Position numbers and translations under genes: made by a program
Notes under the pieces: model-generated
Seen by the model: the letters and a program-made list of their open reading frames with translations, nothing else
Told to the model about the DNA's origin: nothing
Databases searched by the model: none
In this document: positions 53,540 through 64,000 of the stretch, one piece after another
How positions within the stretch are numbered: position 1 is the first letter of the stretch
Layout of the letters: each line of letters begins with the position of its first letter
Source of the DNA: Neocallimastix lanati (nom. inval.)
Taxonomy: Eukaryota > Neocallimastigomycota > Neocallimastigomycetes > Neocallimastigales > Neocallimastigaceae
DNA length: 64,000 nucleotides
Reading direction: 5' to 3'
NCBI GenBank assembly: GCA_016946835.1
Contig: JACVTC010000023.1
Span: 535,001 to 599,000 of the forward strand

Positions 53540-56500
53540 ATTTAAATAGTTTTAAATAAATATATATATATATAAAAGTCTAATATGAAATATTTCTTCG
53601 CCAGGAAGTTTTTAAATTTTTTATTTTTGTCTTTCTATTTATTTATTTTTATTTTGCTTTAATATATATTTTTATATATAATATTACTAACAATTTTTTT
53701 TTATAAAAAAAATAAAATATTATTTAATAAGACAAAAATTAAATAATAAATTCATAATTATAAAAAAAAAAAAAAAATAAAATAAAAAAAATAAAATAAA
53801 ATAAAAAAAAAGAGATTAATTGTGAATGATAGAAAATTTTGTTCTTTTTATATTGGATGTTAAAAATTTTATTTTAATAAAAGTTTAAATATTAATAAAA
53901 AATAAAACAATATGTTTAACATAATAGTAATAAGGTTTATCACTTTTTAGAAATACAAATATGGTAAAATATAAAATTAAATTTAAAATATTAATGTAAA
54001 AAGTAGAAATAAAAATATGGTAAAATATAAAATTAAATTTAAAATATTAATGTAAAAAGAAATATGATAAAAATATTTAAATAAAAAATATATATATATA
54101 TATAATAATTAAAATATTATAAAATAACTTTTTAAAATGAATTAATATATTAGTTACGTATAATCTATAAATTAATTACATTAAGAACCATTTTCCCAAG
54201 GATTAAAATTAATAACCTATTATATTTTATTATTTTTTATTACTTATTATTATTTATTATTATTTTTTTTTATTATTTATTATTATTTTATTTTATTTTT
54301 TTTTATTATTTATTATTATTTTATTTTATTTTTTATTATTTATTATTATTTTTTTATTTTTTTTTTATTTATTCATTCATTTATATTAATATTATTAATG
54401 ATATTTAATATAAAATTTTTTATATAAAACTATATTAAAATTTTTATCAAAAAAAAAAAAAATTCATTATTTCCATATAACTATTTGTTTATTTAATAAT
54501 ATAATATATAGTTCATTTTTATATAATTAAATATTGAAATAAACAGATATTGTTTGTATATATTTTATGCGAATATCTTGTAAAAGATGGCAAAATCATT
54601 TTATATATTAAAAAATATATTAAATAAAAAATTTTAATTAAAAAATATAACATGTTTTATATTTAAGAAAGTTTAATTTATATTCTTTTATCATCTAATA
54701 AATATTTACGAATCAATATTAACAAGTTGTATCATAATACTATTATTATTATTATTATTATATAGTTATTATATAATTAATTTATTATTATTAAAAAATT
54801 ATATAATTAATTTATAATTTATTATTATACGATTATCATTGCTTATAACTATTATTTTATATTGTTTATTATTATTATTATTATTATTAAATAAAAGTTT
54901 TTTAATAAAATAAAAATTAAAAAATTCCCATTTATCCACTAATATTAGTAAATAGAAAATAATATATGTTTCATAATATATTATTCTTAAGTAAAGAGTG
55001 CGGTTTATTTCAGTGAAATAACAAAATTATGAAATTTGTTTTTTATTAAATGTAATAATAACATGAATATTAAATAACCGTCATCACCACAAAATAAAAG
55101 TAAAATAAAAAAAACAAACAGAAAAATATATAAAATTAATTTAATATAAAATATATTATTTATATTGTATAAAATATTATTTATTTATTAAAGAAATTTT
55201 AAAACATATTGCATTATAATTAATTAAAAGTACACAATATATTATCATTGAAACCATTAAATTTCAACATCATTTAAGCAATAAATAGAGAATGAAATGA
55301 TGATATACCAAATTATTCATGGTTCTTAATAATAATTTTTCCTTTCTTATTAAATATTTGTAGTTTTTAATATTCTGAATTAGTTCACAAATTTATTATT
55401 TTTTTTTATTTATTAATAATTTAATAAATATTGATTTTATTTTAAAAAAAAAAAAATCAAATTTTATAATATTATGGAACTTTTAATTTTATATATGGTT
55501 TTTTCCAACTAACCGATTTATTTAAATAACTTATAATAAATTTAAATTAATTGTAAACATTAAATGATTATTTTAATTTAAAGTTTGAATATTTTAAATA
55601 TAAAACATTCAAGTATCAAAAGTATAAAAGAAAAAAAAAAAAGAAAAAAAAAAAAAACGAATTAAAAAATTGAATTTATTTCATTATATTTTCTAAATGT
55701 AGACCATCTGAAAACATTAAATAAAGAAAAAAAATTAACATATAATACATATATAAACTTTATAAGAAATAATAATAATACTTTTTCATAGATTATTTTT
55801 ACACTTTTATATGCTTTTATATAGTATACATAAATAAAAAAAAATATTCAAATAATTATTATGTGTTAATAATAAATTTTATTTATTATAATTTTAAGCT
55901 TTTAATTTATATTTCTACTAAGTTATTTCTAAATATATATATTTTTTATTAATCATCATAAAATTTAATCTATTTTTAATATTATTTTTTTATATGTGTT
56001 ATATAAGTTTATTATTAAATAAAGTTATTAATATATTAATTATTAATAGGTGAATTTTAAATTATGAAAATAATTTATAGCAAATATCATTTTATTTAAT
56101 TAAAAAAATTAAAAAACTAAAATTTTAGAAATACATAAGCTATATAATAAATAATGAAAAATAAATAATAAATAATAAATAATAAAAAATTAATAATAAA
56201 TAATAAATAATAAATAATAAATAATAAATAATAAATAATAAATAAATAAATAATAAATAAATAATAAATAATAAATAATAAATAATAAATAGTAAATAAT
56301 AAATGATAAATAATAAATAATAAATAATAAATAATAAATAATAAATAATAAATAATAAATAATAAATAATAAATAGTAAATAATAAATAATAAATAATAA
56401 ATAATAAATAATAAATAATAAATAATAAATAATAAATAAATAGTAAATAATAAATAATAAATAGTAAATAATAAATAGAAAACAACCAAACAAAATGATA

Positions 56501-57199
56501 TGTATTATCTATATTAAAAATAATATTTAGAATAATAATTAAAATAGAAAATATGAAAATTATATAAAGAAAAATAACTCTATTATAGTAGAAACAATTT
56601 TTTAATTTAAACCTATTATAAATTTATATAAAAAAAATAAAACTTTCAAAAATGAATATAATTGAAGTAATATTTAAATAAAAGTTAACATTTATTAATA
56701 TTTAATATATTTAATTAAACTATAAGTTTAATTTTTTAGGATAAGTAATAACATGTTCTAATAGTAATAAATACAATTCTTTTTATTTAATTTCTCTAAA
56801 AAGTTGAAATATTATAAGTAATTTATAAATATAAAAGATGAATATTTTTATATTTAAATTCATTTTTTTAAATCTAAAAAAAAATATAAATATTCACTAG
56901 ATTAAACTTGATGCTTAATAGATATTACTTATTCACCATTTTAAAAATGAATATAAATTTTAATCATACCCATTTTCATTATTGTAAATATAAAGAAATA
57001 ATTTGTAGAAATATATATATACTTTAACCTTTTGTTTTTTATATAATAATTTTTATTTAATTTACATATTTTTAATAAACTTTAAAAAGTATAATTTATT
57101 AAAATTCACCTTTTTTTTAATTTTTACTTTTATAATTCATTTTTATTAAAAAAAAAAAATATTAAAAAAAATACAATTTAATAATAATATTTTAAAAGG
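53540..57199. other. A+T-rich intergenic DNA, divergent promoters of xylanase and BBS2
   Basis: Contains a perfect short tandem duplication AAATATGGTAAAATATAAAATTAAATTT... (53957-54000 and 54011-54054), TATTATT tracts near 54230-54370 and the heptamer array listed next. Both flanking genes start outward from here, so both promoters must lie inside, but no element can be picked out. Confidence 0.55.
56148..56478. repeat. (TAAATAA)n heptanucleotide satellite
   Basis: About 46 units of TAAATAA, the reverse complement of the TTATTTA unit at 46.3 kb, with occasional AAATAGT variants that recur at intervals. Apparent 100-120 aa open frames on the minus strand repeat LLFIIYY or similar and are artefacts. 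Confidence 0.93.
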
Positions 57200-57931
57200 A
57201 TGTTAACAAAAATACTAACAGAAGACTTTGAATTAAAAATATCAAAGAATCTTTGTTGCGCTGGAAAATGTAATTAAAAAGTTAATACAAAAAAAAAAAA
57301 AAAAAAATAATATTAAGTATCTTTTATTTTTCATATGTATTGTATATTACTTTATAGAAAATTTTAAGAAATTTAATTAATAAAAAAATTTTTTTTTTAA
57401 ACTACGCAATAATTTTAATAATAATGAACATAAATATAATTAAAATAATAGTAGTTATAATATCAAATATATTAATTATAACAATCATTGATATTTTTTG
57501 TTCATTATTAATTATTGCAAAAGATTTAAATAGCATATTTAATAGTAATATTCATATATCTAATAATTAATAATTCTATTTATTTATTTATTTTTAATAT
57601 TCTTTTATATATTGGGAATACAAATATCATAATTATGAAATAATATTTTATAACCAAATAAAAATGATATTAACGGAATAAATAGTTGATGGAAAGAATC
57701 TTTCAATTATATTTGTTTCTCCAGGCGGAAAAGTTTATAAATATTCACCATTTTTAAAAGGTTCAGAAAATGAGTTCATAGAACTCATTGATATGGAACA
57801 AGAGGTTATCTCTATTACATGTAATCAGCTAGACCCATCTATTGATAGAGATTTACTAATTATTGGAACTAAAAATAAATTACTTCTGTAAGTCCTCTGT
57901 TTAATATAATTAACTAATTTTTTTATTTTTA

Positions 57932-57967
<36 letters not shown>

Positions 57968-59321
57968 AAGAAATATTACTTTTATACCATTAAAAATTAC
58001 GATATATATATGATCCTATTCTTCTTAATATATATCTTTTTTTTTTTTATATTATTATATTTTTAATTATTATTCATCTTTGTTGATATAATAAATAATA
58101 TTTTATATATAATATTCTATTCTATAATTATATTTTATTTCTATAAAAATACATATTAATAAAAAATAATAAAAAAAAGTTATGATGTGGAGAAAAATTC
58201 AGATTTATTTTATCAAGAAATATCAGATGAAATTTCTACAATAATATCTGGATATCTATGTGATTCAGAATCACCATATATATTAGCAGGAGAAAATTGT
58301 TTAGTTCAAGTAATTATTTTAAAATAGTTATTTTATGGGGATTATTTTTTCTTTTTTTTTTTTTTTTTTTTTCCATTTTTCCTTTTTTTCATTATATATA
58401 TATATCTGTACATATTTATTTTATAAAATCCATTACATGTTTATTTTGTAATAAGGCAATATTAATATCATGAAAAAACAAATATTAATAAAAAAAAGAA
58501 GAACAATATTCTATTGAAAATTTTACAACAATATATCTAAAAATATATATATATATATATATATTATTTTTAATTATTATAAATATTTTAATTATTATTA
58601 AATAAAAATTAAAAAAAAAAGGGATTTGATTATCATGGAGATGAAGTATATTGGATAACAACTGGAGATAAAGTAACAAATTTTGCAATTGAAATGGATA
58701 AAAAAAAGTAAATAAGAGTTTATCATCTATCAAAAGAAAAAAAAATAATAAAATAAAAATACAAATAATAAAAAAAAAAAAAAAAAAAAAGAGAGAGAGA
58801 GAAAAAAAAAAATTAGATATTAAAACATATTGAAATATAAATGAAAATTAACTTCCATTTTAACTATTCATATAATGTAAATTATTGTAAATATGCATAT
58901 TTACAATAATTTCTATTATAATGAAAAAATATATAAATATATTCAGAAATCCAATTTTATATGTTAGTTCAGAAGATTCTTATTTAAGATGTTTCAAAAA
59001 TGATCAATTAATTCAAGAAATACCTGAACAAGGATTAATTACAAATTTATGTTCACTAGGTCACAATACCATAAGGTAAAAATTCATATACATAAATTTA
59101 TACAATATATATATATATATCAATAATTAAATGTCATAAAAAAACAAAAAAGAAATGAATAGTATTCAATAATATATAAATCTAACATTACAATATATAA
59201 AAGTGAAAGTAACAATATTTACGCAATAATAATTATTAATTTTATATAATTGTATTACGTACAATTTATATTATATAAATATTATTATTATTTCTATTAT
59301 TATTACTATTTTTTATTTTTA

Positions 59322-59365
<44 letters not shown>

Positions 59366-59553
59366 ATTAAATAAATAAAAAATAAAGCTATTCAATGGAA
59401 AATGGTGAAATAGGTGTCTATTCAGATTATCAAAAGAAATGGTCTGTAAAAACGAAATATACTGTTAATTCATTAATATAGTAAGTTTAAACTAACTAAA
59501 ATATAATATAAAAAAATAATAAAAATAATTAAAATAATATATAAAAAATAAAA

Positions 59554-59598
<45 letters not shown>

Positions 59599-60341
59599 TA
59601 ATAATATAAATAATATAAATAATTAAATAATATAAAAAAATAAAAAAATAAAAAAAATAAAAAATAAAAAAAAATAAAAAATAAAAAAAAAAAAGAGTTG
59701 AAATAATAACTACATATTAAAAGGATAAAATATTAAAATATATAAAATATATATATTATATATAATGAATATTCATTATAGCCCCAAAAATGTTATAAAT
59801 GGATTATGTATAGGATACAATAATGGTTTAATAGAACTACGAGATATTGATAATGGTAAATTACTCTTTTCAAATACAGGAATCACTAATACTATTATTA
59901 ATGATAGTCCAGTTGCTGGATTTATTTATGGTGATTTTACTAATAATGAAGAATATAGTCTTATTGAATTGACAACGGATGGAAAAAGTAATATTAATGT
60001 ATAAATAATATATAAATATATATATTAAATAAAATATTTTAAAAAATTTTAACATGAAATATCTAAAATAATATATTTATTAAATAAATATATATTCATT
60101 ATTTTTTCATTATACTTATATGTATATTAATAAAACGAATAGTTATAATTTATAAAAAATCACTTAATTATGATCATTCAATAGATTATCAAAATAAAAT
60201 ATATGAATTAACTAAAAAAAAACAGGTATATTAGTAGTAACAAAAAAAAAAAAAAAAGAAAGAAAGAAAGAAAGAAAGAAAAAAATAAATAAATAAATGA
60301 TAATACCTTAAAATTTATATTTTCATTTATTATAATATATT

Positions 60342-60389
<48 letters not shown>

Positions 60390-61028
60390 TTAATAATAAT
60401 AATAAAAATAAAAATGCAATTGATAATAAAATAAAATACATATATAAAAAGGATTTATTATTAGAGCATAAAACATTGAAAGAACGTTCCCTAACCATTT
60501 CATCAAATGCAGATATTCTATCCAAAGAAAGTATTCTTGATTCTTTTGTGGAAATTCAAATAAATCAAGAAATTCTAGATGATAAATTTTTAAATGGTCA
60601 AATCGTATTAATTGTTGTACCTAAAGAAAATGTTACCATTGATGTTATTAATGTCTCTTCGATTGTTTTATTTGAAGATAATACTTTTACCATGTAAAAT
60701 AAAATTATTATTAGAATTATTATTACTATCATTATTATTTTTTATTAATATATTAAGAAATTAAAAAATTTTTATTAATTATATATCTTTTAATTAGTTT
60801 CCCAAAAGTTTCAAAAATGCAGCCTCCATTTCATGTTCCTATAAATTTTGTCCATGAAATAAAAGGAGAAATTTCTATTAAATTATTATGTCAAATTCGT
60901 ACAAAGTATATTTTATTATATTTATTATGATAATTTTTTTAAATAATAATTTATTAGCAGAATTTTTTAATTAGTATATATATATATATATTATTACTAT
61001 TTTAATCTTTTAACAATTTATTTATATG

Positions 61029-61093
<65 letters not shown>

Positions 61094-61343
61094 TATCATC
61101 ATCATAATAATATATAGGGAAGGAAATATTAATCGAGTTTATGATAAAAAATTAGAAATTCCAGAATTTATTATGTTTAAAACTGTTAAGAACATGGATA
61201 TGGATGGTGTATCTAATTTAAAATTTACCCTTAATTGTAAAATTTTAGATGTATGTTATTATGGATACATTTATTATAATTTTATGAAAATTAAAAAAAA
61301 AAAAAAAAAAAAAAACTCATAGTAAATAATAATAATAGTATTA

Positions 61344-61384
<41 letters not shown>

Positions 61385-61439
61385 TAGTAATAAATAATAA
61401 TAATGAATAATAATAGTAGTAGTAATAGTAATAATAATT

Positions 61440-61519
<80 letters not shown>

Positions 61520-62674
61520 GAACAATAATAATGATGAAAAATAGTGATAATAAATAATAAATATAAATATTTTTTTTTAAATTAATATATCCTATAAATT
61601 TTTTTTAGGTAGTGAAATGGATGAAAAATAATTTCTTAATTAAGAAAAAAGAGGATCTTACAGAAACTTTCAGTAGCATAAGAGGAAATTTCATATATCT
61701 TCCAGATGGTTCTAAGATATCTATTACTGCTCAAATATCAGATGACTCTGTAACTATTTATTTTAGTATATTTTATAATAAAACTATATAAAAAAAAATT
61801 TTTTTTTTATTATTTATTTAATCATATTTTATTAATTAACTAATAAATATAAAACATAAATATATATATATATTTATCATAATAATTAATTTTCAAATAA
61901 TTTAGCTTATTTCCGTTACAATATTTACAGAAAATCTTGAAATTGCTGGACGATGCTTTCAACATCTCATAAGTGTAACAGACCCTTCAGATATTAATGT
62001 AGTATTAAGAAATTTCCCAACTGAAAAACAAAAATTGATTGATATATTATCAAACATAGAAGATTTTAATGTAAATCGAATGAAATTATCAACTGAAATT
62101 GCTACTCTTTCTGATCAGTTAGTTCGATTTTTTATTTTGGCAGAGGATTCTAAAGAAATAAATGATATGTATGTTTTAATTAAAAAAAAATTATATATAT
62201 ATGTATTAAATTGATTTTCATAATATTATTTATAATTATTAATATTTACTATTAAACAACAAATTATTATTCTTTACTATATATTTAATATTTTATTAAT
62301 GAATATCATTAATTATAAATTTATATAGACAAAATCTTAGAAAAGGATATTATGCAATAAATAATTTAAATCATGATATCTTCCTGGAATATTCAAAACG
62401 ATCATCGAATCATGAACAACTAGTAAATGCATTAAAAGATGTAAATAAAATAATTCATAAAGCCGCTAATTTAAGATGTAAAATTCTTTAAATTCATCAA
62501 AATATTATTATTATTTAGTTTTCATAAAATTAATCAATAATATTAATAATTAATATTTATATATATTTAACTGTTTATTTAGATGGAAAAGAGAAAACTG
62601 CTATTATATCTGAAGCAAGAGAAGCAATTAAAAATAATACGATATCTGTTCTAACAAATTTATTGTTTGATTAA
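57200..62674 (+). CDS. BBS2: BBS2, BBSome subunit
   Basis: Fifteen exons: 57200-57269, 57686-57887, 58180-58309, 58622-58707, 58947-59075, 59388-59480, 59782-59987, 60143-60225, 60452-60693, 60798-60905, 61118-61250, 61609-61749, 61906-62168, 62329-62477 and 62583-62674. Phases join throughout to 708 aa, close to the usual family length (about 720). Landmarks are the N-terminal propeller (GGKVYKYSP; LLIIGTKNKLL followed by YDVEKNSDLFYQEI; VYWITTGDKV; YVSSEDSYLRCF), the short helix ELTKKKQ-DLLLEHK, the GAE/platform region and the C-terminal helices LVNALKDVNKIIHKAANLR and IISEAREAIKNN. BBS2 helps build the BBSome, the coat that moves membrane proteins along cilia or flagella, which suits zoospore-forming fungi. 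Introns 8 and 11 and others hold AAT arrays and poly(A). Exon edges at 60452 and 60143 are the least certain. Confidence 0.9.
61028..61093. repeat. (AAT)n in intron 10 of BBS2
   Basis: About 21 AAT units. Related arrays lie in intron 8 (60344-60404) and intron 11 (61327-61520, interrupted AAT/AGT/ATG). Confidence 0.92.
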
Positions 62675-63598
<924 letters not shown>

Positions 63599-64000
63599 AT
63601 GAGAAATGAAAGTGATAGTAAAAAAGATTTTGTTTTATACAGTAAACGTCCCGAATGGTCTGATATTGAACCAATACTACAATACGATGAATCAAAACCT
63701 AGATTAATTCATATAAATTATGAAAAAGAATGTAGGATGATTATAAAAAACCATTTAAAAAATTATATAATTATAATATATATATATATAAGAATTCATT
63801 TAATAAATAGTAAACCAATTTTCAATTATTTTTTTTTTTTTATTTCTTTTTGTATTTTGTATATATTTTTCTAAATATTGTAATGTATATTTTCATTCAA
63901 ATAAAAAAATAAAAAATGGAATTGTGTATAAAGATGAAGATGCCATGAATTGTTTTCGAGCTATTGTTAAAAAGAATGAAATGAGTGAAAGAGCTCTTGA
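63599..64000 (+). CDS. Protein farnesyltransferase/geranylgeranyltransferase-I alpha subunit, 5' part
   Basis: Exon 1 is 63599-63731 and exon 2 starts at 63934 and runs off the window. The intron has GTAGGA (unusual donor) and AAAG acceptor, and the split codon gives Tyr. The joined start reads YSKRPEWSDIEPILQYD...IHINYEKE then YEDAMNCFRAIVKKNEMSERAL. This matches the beginning of the FNTA/Ram2 family, where an I-Y-x-x-x-(F/Y) stretch leads to YFRAV...DERSERA and the first tetratricopeptide-like alpha-alpha repeat. The subunit pairs with a beta chain in the cytosol to prenylate CaaX proteins such as Ras and Rho. Only about 66 residues are in the window. The alignment joins with no gap, which supports the intron despite its weak donor. 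Confidence 0.85.

Noticed and set aside
56117-56493. Three overlapping minus-strand frames of 99-122 codons
   Set aside because: A heptamer repeat keeps all three frames open; products are pure LLFIIYY-type repeats.
58485-60055. Minus-strand frames inside the BBS2 locus (58485-58733, 59870-60055)
   Set aside because: They are antisense to BBS2 exons and introns and low in complexity.

Overview
The window looks like nuclear DNA of an anaerobic gut fungus (Neocallimastigomycota, the Piromyces/Neocallimastix/Anaeromyces group). The non-coding DNA is almost pure A+T, with homopolymers, (AAT)n arrays and TTATTTA heptamer arrays, and the genes stand out as islands of ordinary complexity. The strongest clue is a secreted GH10 xylanase with three CBM29-like modules and three CBM10-type fungal dockerins, a layout typical of fungal cellulosomes. 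Supporting clues are a CotH-kinase-like secreted protein, a BBS2 gene (zoospores of these fungi are flagellate) and an intronless bacterial-type DUF3737 gene. Genus and species cannot be decided from the sequence alone.

Layout. 0.3-3.4 kb: a two-exon Agd3-like exopolysaccharide deacetylase homologue (minus strand) whose catalytic motifs appear to be lost. 3.4-13.5 kb: gene-free simple-sequence DNA. 13.5-16.0 kb: a four-exon CotH-like gene. 17.4-20.6 kb: a decayed LINE with an AP-type endonuclease, a truncated reverse transcriptase and a C-terminal region. 20.9-23.6 kb: a decayed Ty1/copia element (integrase, RT, RNase H), followed by a polypurine tract, a putative LTR start and a roughly 200-bp direct repeat. 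25.05-25.56 kb: a tRNA-derived SINE with a perfect 12-bp target-site duplication. 27.0-31.3 kb: an intronless ABCC-type ABC transporter. 32.1 kb: an antisense copia RNase H scrap. 33.8-34.1 kb: a second, shorter, inverted SINE-like element. 35.2 kb: a tRNA-Ser(GCT)-like gene. 38.0-44.2 kb: an eight-exon DIS3L2-like 3'-5' exoribonuclease. 47.1-48.0 kb: DUF3737. 49.8-53.5 kb: the xylanase (minus strand). 57.2-62.7 kb: a 15-exon BBS2 gene. 63.6 kb to the end: the 5' part of the protein farnesyl/geranylgeranyltransferase alpha subunit.

I joined exons by hand with GT..AG sites, requiring reading phase to be kept. Every multi-exon model closes in frame: 815 aa (Agd3-like), 681 aa (CotH), 1558 aa (DIS3L2-like), 978 aa (xylanase) and 708 aa (BBS2, close to the usual family length).

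The genes do not form one pathway. The secreted proteins (xylanase, CotH-like, Agd3-like) fit plant-biomass attack and surface biology. BBS2 fits ciliary trafficking, and the farnesyltransferase subunit and the exonuclease are housekeeping. The most unusual object is the DIS3L2-like gene. Its RNA-binding CSD1-CSD2 front end occurs four times in tandem before one catalytically intact RNB domain, and the copies share intron positions and phases, as if an exon cassette had been duplicated repeatedly. Next in interest are the apparent Agd3 pseudoenzyme, the DUF3737 gene as a probable transfer from gut bacteria, and the SINE family.
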